Assembly (NCBI RefSeq): GCF_020216065.1
Contig: NZ_JAIWNA010000007.1
Location: forward strand, 1 to 64,000
Direction of reading: 5' to 3'
From: Nocardia rosealba
GTDB taxonomy: Bacteria > Actinomycetota > Actinomycetes > Mycobacteriales > Mycobacteriaceae
DNA: 64,000 nucleotides
The notes under the pieces are model-generated. The model searched no databases. It was not told the DNA's origin and was given only the letters and a program-made list of their open reading frames with translations. Shown here one piece after another: positions 51,629-59,362 of this stretch. Each line of letters begins with the position of its first letter. The stretch's first letter is position 1. A program made the position numbers and the translations under genes.

Positions 51629-52189
51629 TCACATGGGATCGGCTTGGGCGCACAACCACCGGACGCCGACTTTGCGCATGGTCAGGGCGAAGGTGGTCTT
51701 CTGCGGCATACCCACCGGGTCGGTGAAGGACGTGCGGTGGGTGGTGAGGAAGACGACGATGACGTACTCGTCTCCGGCGCCGGACCTCACCAGGCACTCC
51801 GGTTCGCCGACGACCGCCGAGGTCGATCCGAGCGGTTCCATCATCTGGCGCAACGAGTCCGTGCTCGTGGCGAAGTCGTCATGCATTGTGCCGGTGGTTC
51901 CGGCCTTCATACTGTCGAAATAGGGCCCGAGATCGCTGTAATGGTAGGTGGCCATCGCGCGCGCGAAGTCGCAGGCCGCCAGGCGCGCGGCTTCCTGCGG
52001 GGCGACCACGGGTTCGCCGGGCAGGGCGGTGGGCGTCACGGGGTCGCGTTGCAGGGCGACCGCACCCGCCGTGCCGCCGATGACCAGTGCCAGGCCGAGC
52101 AACACTCCGAGGACGATCCAGCCGGCGCGGTGCGACCGGGTCGCCGGTTGTGGCGCGACATTGTGTGTACCAGAGCCGGTTTCGATCAT
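51629..52189 (-). CDS. Membrane-anchored extracytoplasmic protein (Mce-associated-like)
   Basis: A 186-residue protein: a short cytosolic N-terminus, one transmembrane segment (AGWIVLGVLLGLALVIGGTAGAVAL, about 21-45) and an exported SnoaL-like domain with two cysteines (AACDFARAMATYHYSDLGPYFDSM...ECLVRSG...WLCAQADP). The layout resembles Mce-associated proteins, but no mce genes are near, so the name only describes the architecture. The ATG at 52189 has a G-rich SD (AAGGGGGG). Confidence 0.7.
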   Translation of the reverse strand: MIETGSGTHNVAPQPATRSHRAGWIVLGVLLGLALVIGGTAGAVALQRDPVTPTALPGEPVVAPQEAARLAACDFARAMATYHYSDLGPYFDSMKAGTTGTMHDDFATSTDSLRQMMEPLGSTSAVVGEPECLVRSGAGDEYVIVVFLTTHRTSFTDPVGMPQKTTFALTMRKVGVRWLCAQADPM

Positions 52190-52337
52190 CGTGCCCCCCT
52201 TCCCGCGCGTCAGCTTACGGGCTGCGACGACCCGTGGCACGGTCCGGTCGGGCATCGGGGTAATGTGCGGCGAGTGTGACCGGAGCCATAGCTCCCGTGT
52301 GTCTCGTTTCCAATGCGTTGTCCATGACAGTGACTTG

Positions 52338-52383
52338 TTCGATTCGTCCGGGGCCCGGCTGCCCGGGTGATTCGGGAGGGAGA
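52338..52383 (+). promoter_or_regulatory. Shared leader motif of the exported-protein paralogues, copy 1
   Basis: TTCGATTCGTCCGGGG (52338-52353) and CGGGAGGGAGA (52373-52383) recur identically at 54428-54443 and 54466-54476, with similar spacing to the start codons. The DNA between them differs. The block probably holds the end of a promoter plus the 5' UTR and SD. Confidence 0.55.
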
Positions 52384-52392
52384 TTCTCGATC

Positions 52393-53016
52393 ATGTTCCA
52401 CCACAAGGTTGTCCGTCACGCGCTGGCCGCCGTGCTGCCCGTCGCCGTCGCGGTGAGCGTGGTCGGTGCCGGGACGGCTTCGGCCGAATCCGATCAGGTG
52501 CGCTTCGCGCAGGGGCTGGCCAGCACCGGCGAAGGGTTCAGCACGACTGTCGCCCCGGACCTGCGCACCGTGTCGGCCTCGCTCTCCGACGGTCGTTTCG
52601 TGCTCGGCCCGCAGGGTGTCGTCGTCGAATCGGCCGCGGGCGAGCAGACCGGGCAGATCCCCACCTCGTTCACCACGGCGGGCGGAAACCTCATCTCCCT
52701 CGCCACCGAGATCGCCGCCGACGGCCACAGCCTCACGGTGACCCCGCAGCCCACCCCCGCCGCGACGGCCGAACTGCGCACCATCGCCACCAACCCCGCC
52801 GCCCAGTTCCCCGACCCGGTCCAGAACGCCGCAGCCATCGGTGCGGGCATCGGCCTCATCGCCGCTGCCGTCGTCTGCATCCCGATGATCACCACGATGA
52901 TCCTCTACCTGCCCTGCGTCGGCCTCGTCGGCCTCCCCAACGCCCTGGTAGGCGCCCTGATCGGCGCCATCGTCGGCGTAGCCGCCCCGGACGTCATCCC
53001 CCAGATCCTGCCCTGA
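52393..53016 (+). CDS. Exported protein with C-terminal glycine-zipper hydrophobic region, paralogue 1
   Basis: A 207-residue protein of a Nocardia-type family I cannot name. It has a signal peptide (1-32, cut near ASAES), then about 100 residues of beta-rich soluble sequence (SDQVRFAQGLASTGEGFSTTVAPDLRTVSASLSDGRFVL). The C-terminal 80 residues carry hydrophobic stretches with small-residue spacing (GAGIGLIAAAVVCIPMITTMILYL and GALIGAIVGVAAPDVIPQILP). It is clearly paralogous to the product at 54484, and both start from a shared leader. A membrane- or envelope-inserting role is possible; nothing indicates an enzyme. Confidence 0.75.
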   Translation: MFHHKVVRHALAAVLPVAVAVSVVGAGTASAESDQVRFAQGLASTGEGFSTTVAPDLRTVSASLSDGRFVLGPQGVVVESAAGEQTGQIPTSFTTAGGNLISLATEIAADGHSLTVTPQPTPAATAELRTIATNPAAQFPDPVQNAAAIGAGIGLIAAAVVCIPMITTMILYLPCVGLVGLPNALVGALIGAIVGVAAPDVIPQILP

Positions 53017-53026
53017 CCCCGAAACC

Positions 53027-53060
53027 CCTGCGGCCCGGTCTACTTCGACCGGGCCGCAGG
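53027..53060. terminator. Bidirectional terminator hairpin
   Basis: A perfect 14-bp stem (53027-53040 with 53047-53060) and a TACTTC loop, between convergent genes. Confidence 0.82.
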
Positions 53061-53083
53061 CATTTCCAGCGCAGATACCGGGG

Positions 53084-54244
53084 CTACTCGTGGACGACCT
53101 CGACCGGGTCGGTGAGGGCGAGGGCGAGGGCGGATTGTTGGGACTGGCCGCGTGGGGGGAGGGCTTCGAGGGCCTTGTTGGTTTGGGTGTTGAGGTTGCC
53201 GACGATGTTCTGGAGGGCGCCTACGCCGCCGGTGAGTTGTTCGATGGCCGAGACCAGTTGGGCGCCGCCCTGTTCGGCGAGGGTGGGGAGGTCTTTGGCG
53301 AGGGCGGCGCCCTGGGTGAGCTGGTCGCGGGCGCTGTTGAGGCGGGCTACGACGGTGCGCAGGAGGGTGCCGAGGTCGGTGTCGGGATCTACTGCGGCGC
53401 CGGTCAATTCGCTCAGGCCGGCCAGCTGGGTGCCCGCCTGATTCGAGACCGCCTGGAGCGCTTCGAGTTTGGTGATGATGCCGGCCAACTGGGGGTCGGC
53501 GGCGAAGGGGAGTGCCTTCAACGGCGGCAGGATCTGGTCGAGACCGGAGCCGAGGGCGGCCGCGCTGTTCTGCACGCCCGCGACGGTCACGCCGGTGGAG
53601 CTGAGGGCATCGGCGAGCTGGGTGGCCTGCAGTGCCGCGCCGTCGACGGTCTGGTTCAGCAGCTCGATCGCCGAAGTGAGCTGTCCCGCACCCTGTTTGG
53701 CGAAGTCGAGGAAGCCGAGCAACTGCTCCGCGCCGCCGCTGAATTGGTCGGCCCCATCGGCGGCCGCGTTCACGCCCGCGCTCAGGAGCTGGGCGGTGAA
53801 CTGCACCGAGGTCATCTGATTGCGTGCCTGCGACACCGCCGCAAGTGCCGCATCCACGCCGGACGCGCCGATCCGGTGAGTCACCACGTCGACCGCGCCG
53901 TTCACCGTGCCATGGTCGGCGCCCTCGTGTGTGGTGACGGTGACCTTGGCGCGCTGCGGTGTCGGCGTGGCGAGGGTGGCCATGGCCGAGGTGAGATCGG
54001 CGGGCAGCGTGATCACCGCGGCGTAGTCGCCGGGGTCGACCTCACCGGGCTTCGCGAGCGTCCACTCGTAGCCGCCCGCGTCCTTCACCGCCTTGGCGAC
54101 CCGTTCCCCGGTCGGTCCGGTGTCGGCGTTGACAAGCGCGATCCCGGTCGGCGCGGAATCCGTTGTGGCGCAAGCGGCGACGGTGGCACCGGTGAGCAGG
54201 ACGGCGGTGAACAGGCAGAGCAGGCGGGCGCGTGTGTGGATCAC
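53084..54244 (-). CDS. Lipoprotein with YhgE/Pip-like heptad repeats
   Basis: A 386-residue lipoprotein. The signal ends in the lipobox VAAC (Cys25). A conserved N-terminal domain follows (GIALVNADTGPTGERVAKAVKDAGGYEWTLAKPGEVDPGDYAAVITLPADLTSAMATL), which resembles the YhgE/Pip N-terminus, then long helical repeats with Leu/Ala-x-x-Gly spacing (QLLSAGVNAAADGADQFSGGAEQLLGFL). The C-terminal membrane part of full YhgE/Pip proteins is absent. Those proteins are linked to type VII secretion and phage receptors in Firmicutes; the role here is unknown. GTG start. It lies between the two paralogous exported-protein genes, on the opposite strand. Confidence 0.75.
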   Translation of the reverse strand: MIHTRARLLCLFTAVLLTGATVAACATTDSAPTGIALVNADTGPTGERVAKAVKDAGGYEWTLAKPGEVDPGDYAAVITLPADLTSAMATLATPTPQRAKVTVTTHEGADHGTVNGAVDVVTHRIGASGVDAALAAVSQARNQMTSVQFTAQLLSAGVNAAADGADQFSGGAEQLLGFLDFAKQGAGQLTSAIELLNQTVDGAALQATQLADALSSTGVTVAGVQNSAAALGSGLDQILPPLKALPFAADPQLAGIITKLEALQAVSNQAGTQLAGLSELTGAAVDPDTDLGTLLRTVVARLNSARDQLTQGAALAKDLPTLAEQGGAQLVSAIEQLTGGVGALQNIVGNLNTQTNKALEALPPRGQSQQSALALALTDPVEVVHE

Positions 54245-54427
54245 AGCCGCGACGGTATCGGGACAGTTCGGTGCGGGTCGTGGGGGTTGTCTGAGAGTTC
54301 GTTGAGGAACACCTGTTCCCACTCATCGGGACTGTTAACCCCCGAATGCTATGTGCTGTGTCACAGTTCCGGTTTCGCAGCTGTTCTGTTCGGTACAAAT
54401 CTCGAGTCAATCGACATCGAGAATTTT

Positions 54428-54476
54428 TTCGATTCGTCCGGGGGTTCGGGGGTCACCGGAGGCATCGGGAGGGAGA
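54428..54476 (+). promoter_or_regulatory. Shared leader motif of the exported-protein paralogues, copy 2
   Basis: Same two blocks as at 52338-52383: TTCGATTCGTCCGGGG (54428-54443) and CGGGAGGGAGA (54466-54476), upstream of the ATG at 54484. Confidence 0.55.
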
Positions 54477-54483
54477 CATTTTC

Positions 54484-55137
54484 ATGTTCCGTCACACCAT
54501 CACCCGTGCGGGTCGCCGCGCGTTCGTCGCCGCGCTGCCGCTGGCCGTCGCCACCTCGCTGGTCACCGCGGGCACCGCTGCCGCCGACGTGACAGAGCGT
54601 CAGGCGCAGATCGCCACCGGCCTGTCCAGCGTCGTCTCCGAGGGCGGTGTCGACTTCCGCAGCTCTGTCTCGCCCGACCTGCGCACCATCTCCGCGACCG
54701 TCGAGAACGGCCGCTTCGTGCTCACCCCCGACGCGCTGACCGTGGTGTCCGCCGAGGGCGTCACCGTCGGTGAGGTGCCGCTGAAGCTGAACACCGTCGA
54801 CGGCAACGCCATCGCGGTCGCCTCCGTGATCTCGGCCGACGGCAAGAGCGTGTCGATGGCCCCCGCGCTGTCGGCCGACACCAGCACCGAGCTGAAGAAC
54901 ATCGCCACCGACCCGGCCGCCGCCAACCACGACCCGGTCCAGAACGGTGCCGCCGCGGGCGCGACGATCGGTGCGATCGCCGCCGCCATCCTGTGCGTCC
55001 CGGCCCTGGCCGCGTTCATCATCGGCTACGTCTTCTGCGCCATCCCCGGCGTGATCTCCACCGCCATCACCGGCGCGGTCATCGGCGCCGTCATCGGCCT
55101 GGTCATCCCGGAAGCCGTCCCCCAGGTCCTGCCCTGA
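54484..55137 (+). CDS. Exported protein with C-terminal glycine-zipper hydrophobic region, paralogue 2
   Basis: A 217-residue paralogue of the 52393 product. Same signal-peptide layout (cut near TAAAD), the shared core VSPDLRTISATVENGRFVLTPDALTVVS, DPVQNGAAAGATIG in place of DPVQNAAAIGAGIG, and the same ending style GAVIGAVIGLVIPEAVPQVLP. Two cysteines (LCVP and FCAIP) lie within the hydrophobic region, as in the paralogue. Function unknown. The paralogues flank a lipoprotein gene on the other strand, so either a duplication was followed by insertion or the three genes form an envelope locus. Confidence 0.75.
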   Translation: MFRHTITRAGRRAFVAALPLAVATSLVTAGTAAADVTERQAQIATGLSSVVSEGGVDFRSSVSPDLRTISATVENGRFVLTPDALTVVSAEGVTVGEVPLKLNTVDGNAIAVASVISADGKSVSMAPALSADTSTELKNIATDPAAANHDPVQNGAAAGATIGAIAAAILCVPALAAFIIGYVFCAIPGVISTAITGAVIGAVIGLVIPEAVPQVLP

Positions 55138-55176
55138 TGATCCGCACCCGCGGACGATAGCTCTCGGCTCGACACA

Positions 55177-55220
55177 CGAAAGCCCCGCACTCGCCGTCCT
55201 GGCGGGTCGCGGGGCTTTCG
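55177..55220. terminator. Bidirectional terminator hairpin
   Basis: A 12-bp stem (CGAAAGCCCCGC, 55177-55188, with GCGGGGCTTTCG, 55209-55220) plus inner pairing lies between convergent genes. The flanking GAAAG/CTTTC gives a partial U-run on both strands. Confidence 0.82.
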
Positions 55221-55221
55221 G

Positions 55222-55797
55222 CTACACGGCGCGCTTGGTTCTTCCGCGATCGGCGATCCGGAACTCGACGCTCACCGGAATCGCGCTGAGCTCCAAGGCT
55301 GTTCGCAACCGGGGAACGGCGTGACCGAGTATCCGTTTGCGCAATGCGGTCAGATCGGCGTCGGGGGCGGTATCGACAAGCAGATGCAGATCGGGTGCCA
55401 GCTTTGTACCCGAGAGCCGGGCGGTAGCCGAGCGAACCCCGTCGTAGGTCTCGATGTCGGCGGCAACCGGTTCGGCCGCGGCAGCGGAACCGAGACGGGT
55501 GTACCCCTGGTCGGTGGAGTCCCCGAGCTGCCACACGGTCTGCTTGGGCAGCCGCGTGAATTGGGCGGCCAGCCACCGCAACGCGGCGAGCGCGAGGACG
55601 ACGGCTCCCGCCACAGCGAGGAAGAAGACCCAGCGCGGTGGTTCCGCCGTCCCGGGTACCAGCGGCGAATCGCGCGAAATCCGGGCGAAGGCACCGAGGT
55701 GTGCCGCGATCAGCAGCCCACCCGCCGTGGCGAGCGTGAGACCGAGCAGTCCGAGCAGTCCGCGATTGAGCCGGGCGGGCCGGTTGACGACGGTCAT
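55222..55797 (-). CDS. AmaP/DUF6286-like membrane protein of the Asp23 operon
   Basis: A 191-residue protein, last gene of the envelope-stress operon. Two transmembrane segments (GLLGLLGLTLATAGGLLIAAHLG and WVFFLAVAGAVVLALAALRWLA) precede a cytosolic domain whose alternating strand-helix pattern (YDGVRSATARLSGTKLAPDLHLLVDTAPDADLTALRKRILGHAVPRLRTALEL) resembles Asp23 itself. This is the arrangement of AmaP, which anchors Asp23 to the membrane in staphylococci, so a membrane-anchor role is inferred. The ATG overlaps the upstream stop by four bases (ATGA). Confidence 0.78.
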   Translation of the reverse strand: MTVVNRPARLNRGLLGLLGLTLATAGGLLIAAHLGAFARISRDSPLVPGTAEPPRWVFFLAVAGAVVLALAALRWLAAQFTRLPKQTVWQLGDSTDQGYTRLGSAAAAEPVAADIETYDGVRSATARLSGTKLAPDLHLLVDTAPDADLTALRKRILGHAVPRLRTALELSAIPVSVEFRIADRGRTKRAV

Positions 55798-56330
55798 CGC
55801 GTACCTCCTGGTCCGATCGTGCGCAGACTTGTGCGCAGGCGGGGGACAACGGCTGGTCTGATGCGGTCCAACCGGGCGGCTACCGCCGTGCCGAGATTCT
55901 CGGCCGTCCGCTCGGCGGTGTGGTTGGTGTGCCCCGCGATGTGGATCTTCTTGCGACGCAACCGGACCCGCGCCTTGTCGACACCGTCGACGGCGCCGGC
56001 GGCATCAGTGAGCGCGTGCCGCAGGCTGCGCCGCGCGATCCCAGCCTCCAGATCGTCGCCGGGTTCCAGCGCGAGTACCACCGGCTTGCCCGGCAGCACC
56101 GCGGCCGCGAGCAGCGCCGACCCCACCGCGGCGAGGACCGCACCCGCACCGAGCACCCACACGCTGTCCCACGACGTGTCGTGCAGCCGAGTGGCGAGGC
56201 TGTCGTAGGAAACCCATTCCCGTGACCCGGTGAGCCGCTGGATCAGCGACACCGCGACGAGCACGGCGACGCCGAGCAACGCCAGCGCGACGACGACGGC
56301 CGGGACGACCCGGCGGGGGCGACGCGTCAT
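55794..56330 (-). CDS. DUF6286 membrane protein of the Asp23 operon
   Basis: A 178-residue protein with two transmembrane segments (VVPAVVVALALLGVAVLVAVSLI and VWVLGAGAVLAAVGSALLAAAVL) and a basic cytosolic domain (RRSLRHALTDAAGAVDGVDKARVRLRRKKIHIAGHTNHTAERTAENLG), a DUF6286-type sequence typical of actinobacterial Asp23 clusters. It probably pairs with the neighbouring AmaP-like protein. Starts and stops overlap by four bases with both neighbours. Confidence 0.76.
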   Translation of the reverse strand: MTRRPRRVVPAVVVALALLGVAVLVAVSLIQRLTGSREWVSYDSLATRLHDTSWDSVWVLGAGAVLAAVGSALLAAAVLPGKPVVLALEPGDDLEAGIARRSLRHALTDAAGAVDGVDKARVRLRRKKIHIAGHTNHTAERTAENLGTAVAARLDRIRPAVVPRLRTSLRTIGPGGTR

Positions 56331-56680
56331 CGAACTCTCCTTTCCGGCGGTTCGGGCACCATGGCCGACACCTCGATGTCGACTCGTGGCACGGTCAGAC
56401 CGGTCAGCGCCTCGGTCCTGGCGATGAGGTGCGCGCGGCACGCGTCGGTGACACGGGCGACCGGCGACGGATAGCGGACCGGGAGCCGGACGTGTAGGGT
56501 GGCGCCGGTCCCGACGACCTCGGCGCGCACCCGCACATCCGGTTCGACCCCGGCCACCTCGGTCGCGGCCCGAGCGGCGATGCGCCGGACGACGCGCTCG
56601 TCGATCGTCGTCGCCCCTGGCAGCTCGGTGGCCGGGGGACCGGCGGTGACGTCGGCCGGCTCGGTGGCGGCGCTGGTCAC
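56327..56680 (-). CDS. Asp23/Gls24 family envelope stress protein (short, N-terminally extended)
   Basis: A 117-residue Asp23-domain protein: IDERVVRRIAARAATEVAGVEPDVRV, then VRLPVRYPSPVARVTDACRAHLIARTEALTGLTVPRVDIEVSAM. The strand-helix-strand pattern and the late LTGLxVxxVDIxV motif define the family. Such proteins form membrane-associated arrays under alkaline or envelope stress. Overlaps both neighbours by four bases. Confidence 0.85.
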   Translation of the reverse strand: MTSAATEPADVTAGPPATELPGATTIDERVVRRIAARAATEVAGVEPDVRVRAEVVGTGATLHVRLPVRYPSPVARVTDACRAHLIARTEALTGLTVPRVDIEVSAMVPEPPERRVR

Positions 56681-56865
56681 CTTCTGCTCCGATCCTGCGC
56701 CGACCGCAGCAGCCCGGACAGATCGACCTCACCGTCGAGCCAGCGCCCGATCAGCAGGCCGAGGCCACCGAAGATCAGCACCACGGCGAACGCGCCGAGC
56801 CCGCCGAAAGCGGCCGCGAAGCCGAGGGACAGGCCCATGACGAGGCAGATCGTGGTGGCGTTCAT
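56677..56865 (-). CDS. Small DUF2273-like membrane protein
   Basis: A 62-residue protein with two hydrophobic segments rich in Gly (MNATTICLVMGLSLGFAAAFGGLGAFAVVLIFGGLGLLIGRWLDGE) and a charged tail. It matches the small DUF2273-type protein that accompanies Asp23 and AmaP. The ATG at 56865 follows the previous stop (56867-56869) by one base. Confidence 0.75.
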   Translation of the reverse strand: MNATTICLVMGLSLGFAAAFGGLGAFAVVLIFGGLGLLIGRWLDGEVDLSGLLRSAQDRSRR

Positions 56866-56866
56866 G

Positions 56867-57337
56867 TCACTGCACCCGGTCGCGGGTCGGCTGCTGCTGA
56901 TCGTCGGACTCGTCTTCGATGTAGACGTCATTGACGTTGATGTTGACCTCGACGACCTCGAGTCCGGTCATCTGCTCGATGGCCGTGATCACGTTGCGGC
57001 GCACCGCGCGCGCCAATTCGGCGATGGCGACGCCGTATTCGACGACGAGTTCCAGGTCGACCGCGGCCTGCTTCTCGCCGACCTCGACCGAAACGCCCTG
57101 ACCGATGCTCGAGGAAGCGCCCGGAATGCGGTCGCGCAGTGCGCCGATCGCGCGGGCGGTGCCACCACCGAGGGCGTACACGCCGCGGACCTCACGCGCC
57201 GCGAGTCCGGCGATCTTCTGGACAACGGTATCGGCGATGGTCGTCGTGCCCTGGTCGGTCGCCAGCGCGCCCGTACCCTTGCCCGGTGCGCCGGTCTTCT
57301 CGACGGCCTTGCTGTTCTCGGTGCTCGTGCTGGTCAT
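56867..57337 (-). CDS. Asp23/Gls24 family envelope stress protein (main copy)
   Basis: The best match to Asp23 in the operon, 156 residues: a disordered N-terminus (1-28), the core TIADTVVQKIAGLAAREVRGVYALGG, VEVGEKQAAVDLELVVEYGVAIAELARAVRRNVITAIEQMTGLEVVEVNINVNDVYI, and an acidic Gln-rich tail. The start is ATG 57337 with CGGAGGAAG upstream. The 73-base gap before it is the only real break in the operon and could hold an internal promoter. Confidence 0.9.
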   Translation of the reverse strand: MTSTSTENSKAVEKTGAPGKGTGALATDQGTTTIADTVVQKIAGLAAREVRGVYALGGGTARAIGALRDRIPGASSSIGQGVSVEVGEKQAAVDLELVVEYGVAIAELARAVRRNVITAIEQMTGLEVVEVNINVNDVYIEDESDDQQQPTRDRVQ

Positions 57338-57410
57338 AGCTTCCTCCGATGGTGTTGTGCTCCAACATTTCTCGAACTAACACTGGTAGGACACCGTGGC
57401 CGGGCTTTCG

Positions 57411-57746
57411 TCACGGGCGGGGAACGTGATCTGGATCGCTCCCGCCGGCAACGGTTTCGGCGTGCAGGTCGACCACATGGATCCGCAACCCCGCGCCTGC
57501 CCACGGGGTTTCGTCGAGCAGCGGGCGAACCGCGGCCTCGAGCTTGTCGATCAGCGGGCGCAGCGGCAAACTCGCGGCAACCACGCGCAACTGCACCGTC
57601 GTCTCATCGAGATCCACCGCCGAGCTGCCCGCGTTCCACGGCAACCAGCGACTGTTCTCCAAGCCCATCGGGACAGCGGGATGTACTCCGTCGACGGCAT
57701 CGATGGCCGCGACGATCCGGTCGATCAATTCGGTCTCACCGCTCAC
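57411..57746 (-). CDS. Asp23-operon protein, divergent Asp23-like
   Basis: A 111-residue protein without a clear family. The layout (DRIVAAIDAVDGVHPAVP...VQLRVVAASLPLRPLIDKLEAAVRPLLDETPWAGAGLRIHVVDL) follows the Asp23 strand-helix-strand pattern weakly. Its GTG overlaps the upstream stop as GTGA, so it belongs to the operon. A divergent Asp23 subunit is the likeliest role. Confidence 0.68.
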   Translation of the reverse strand: MSGETELIDRIVAAIDAVDGVHPAVPMGLENSRWLPWNAGSSAVDLDETTVQLRVVAASLPLRPLIDKLEAAVRPLLDETPWAGAGLRIHVVDLHAETVAGGSDPDHVPRP

Positions 57747-58120
57747 GATCGCCCCGGTTCGATATCGAGTACCCACACCGTCACCCCGTCGACCTCGGCG
57801 CCGGTGTCTTCGGTGATCGCTCGCGCGACCGCCTGCTGCACCGCCCGGCCGACCTCGCCGACATGCGCCGACGCCGTCAGCGCCAGATCGACCTGGAGGC
57901 TGAGCAGCCCACCGGTACGCCGCACCCGGACACCGGCCGAGGCGGCGGGTTCCTGCCCGATCCAGAGCTGACGGCCGGTGCGAGCGAGCTGACCGACCAG
58001 GCCGAGCACCCCGGGCTCGAGCCGGGCGACCCCGGACACCGAGGCCGCCGCCCGCGCGGCGACCGCGGCGATCACGGCGTCGCCGACGATCACTTCGGTT
58101 TCGGGCAGCATCCCGGTCAC
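57743..58120 (-). CDS. Asp23/Gls24-like protein
   Basis: A 125-residue Asp23-type protein: VGDAVIAAVAARAAASVSGVARLEPG, LSLQVDLALTASAHVGEVGRAVQQAVARAITEDTGAEVDGVTVWVLDI. The start is GTG 58120 with a strong GAGGAGGA and a four-base GTGA overlap with the upstream stop; the frame opens much further up over the upstream gene, without meaning. Confidence 0.83.
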   Translation of the reverse strand: MTGMLPETEVIVGDAVIAAVAARAAASVSGVARLEPGVLGLVGQLARTGRQLWIGQEPAASAGVRVRRTGGLLSLQVDLALTASAHVGEVGRAVQQAVARAITEDTGAEVDGVTVWVLDIEPGRS

Positions 58121-58689
58121 CGGTCCTCCTCGTAGATGTCGACCACGGTGAGGTCGAGCCTGCCCAGGTGCACGCCGACCCGTGCGGTGGCCGCGGCGCG
58201 CACCCGTTCGCGCACCAGCGAGACGACGTCCTCGATGCGCGGCACGCCGTGGCGCACGGCGATGGTCATGTCGACGGCGATCACCTGCTCGCCGTCCGCG
58301 CCGGGTTCGCTGCTCTGCACCCGGCAACCGCGGGCGCGCACGCCGTCGACGGTGTCGGCCGCGAACCGCAGCACAACGGCCACCGCCTGTTCGCTGACCT
58401 GGATGGCGCCGGGATGAGGTGTGTCGAGTGTGAGGGTGCGTCCACGGCGCACATCGGCGCGCACGGCCGACATGATGCGCCCGAACAGATCGGGTGGGGG
58501 TGGGTCGGGTTCCTCGATCAGTTCGCGGGTGGCCGTGCGCAAGGTCAGCAGGCTCTCCCTGGCCGCGGCGCACTGCGGGCACGTCGCTTCGTGGCTGTCG
58601 ATGTCTTTGTCGTCGAGTCGTTCCCACACCTGTTCGAGGCCGCGTCCGCACGGGAGCAGGTAGTCGTTGTCGTTGTGGGTCACCGCCAT
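58117..58689 (-). CDS. Zinc anti-sigma motif fused to an Asp23-like domain
   Basis: A 190-residue two-part protein. The N-terminus (about 1-75) has a ZAS-type zinc motif, DSHEATCPQCAAARESLLTLR (HxxxCxxC), preceded by Cys14 and followed by a helix, as in anti-sigma factors that hold ECF sigmas. The C-terminal half (VSEQAVAVVLRFAADTVDGVRARGC...IAVDMTIAVRHGVPRIEDVVSLVRERVRAAATARVGVHLGRLDLTVVDIYEED) is Asp23-like. It overlaps the ECF sigma gene by ten bases, so it is very likely that sigma's antagonist. The fusion would let Asp23-array assembly on the membrane signal directly to the sigma factor. Confidence 0.8.
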   Translation of the reverse strand: MAVTHNDNDYLLPCGRGLEQVWERLDDKDIDSHEATCPQCAAARESLLTLRTATRELIEEPDPPPPDLFGRIMSAVRADVRRGRTLTLDTPHPGAIQVSEQAVAVVLRFAADTVDGVRARGCRVQSSEPGADGEQVIAVDMTIAVRHGVPRIEDVVSLVRERVRAAATARVGVHLGRLDLTVVDIYEEDR

Positions 58690-59243
58690 GGCTTCATCAC
58701 CTCTGCCAGTTGGGCTCGGGCACGCGCGATCCGTCCGCGCACCGCAGTGCTGTTGGTGCCGACGATTTCGGCGATCTCGTCATAGGAACGGCCGTGCACT
58801 TCGCGCAGCAGCCAGCAGGCCCGCTGTTCGGGCGTGAGCAGTTGCAGCGCGTCGGTCAGCGCGGCCATCTGGCTGCTCACCTCGGTGGCGTGCTCGGGTC
58901 GGGTGTCGCTGCGGGTCGACGCCGTGGTATCCGGGTCGACCTCGGTGGACGGGCGGCGCGCGCGGATGACATTGAGACACCGGTTGGTCGTCATCCGGTA
59001 GAGCCAGCCCGCGAACGCGGCGTCGTCCTGCAGGCGCGCGATCGTTCGCCAGGCCTTGAGGAACACCTCCTGGGTGACGTCCTCGGCCTCGGCGCGGTCG
59101 GCCAGCATCTTGGCAGCCAGCCGGAACATCGGTCCTTGATAGCGCAGCACCAGCTGCTCGTATGCGCGGACATCGCCGTCACGCGCCCGACCTGCCAGGG
59201 TCGCGTCGTCCAGCTCTGTCTCGGCCGCGGGTGACGTCGTCAC
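58680..59243 (-). CDS. ECF RNA polymerase sigma factor of the Asp23 operon
   Basis: A 187-residue ECF sigma: region 2 (YEQLVLRYQGPMFRLAAKMLADRAEAEDVTQEVFLKAWRTI...FAGWLYRMTTNRCLNVIRARR) and region 4 (LLTPEQRACWLLREVHGRSYDEIAEIVGTNSTAVRGRIARARAQLAEVM). No C-terminal extension. It is the first gene of a nine-gene minus-strand operon, so it probably drives envelope-stress expression, including its own. The start is GTG 59243 with GGAGGAGGTG upstream. In the 119-base region before it (59244-59362), GGAACC (minus strand, around 59333) could be part of an autoregulated -35, but I could not place a matching -10. Confidence 0.88.
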   Translation of the reverse strand: MTTSPAAETELDDATLAGRARDGDVRAYEQLVLRYQGPMFRLAAKMLADRAEAEDVTQEVFLKAWRTIARLQDDAAFAGWLYRMTTNRCLNVIRARRPSTEVDPDTTASTRSDTRPEHATEVSSQMAALTDALQLLTPEQRACWLLREVHGRSYDEIAEIVGTNSTAVRGRIARARAQLAEVMKPWR

Positions 59244-59362
59244 ACGCCCACCTCCTCCGCTGCTCCTGTGATGGACACCGACGCGCAGGACATCGTCACG
59301 GCGAATTATGAGTGATCGTCGTCTCTGTCCCGGTTCCTCGCGGTCTCAGGGGTGTCGCGATC

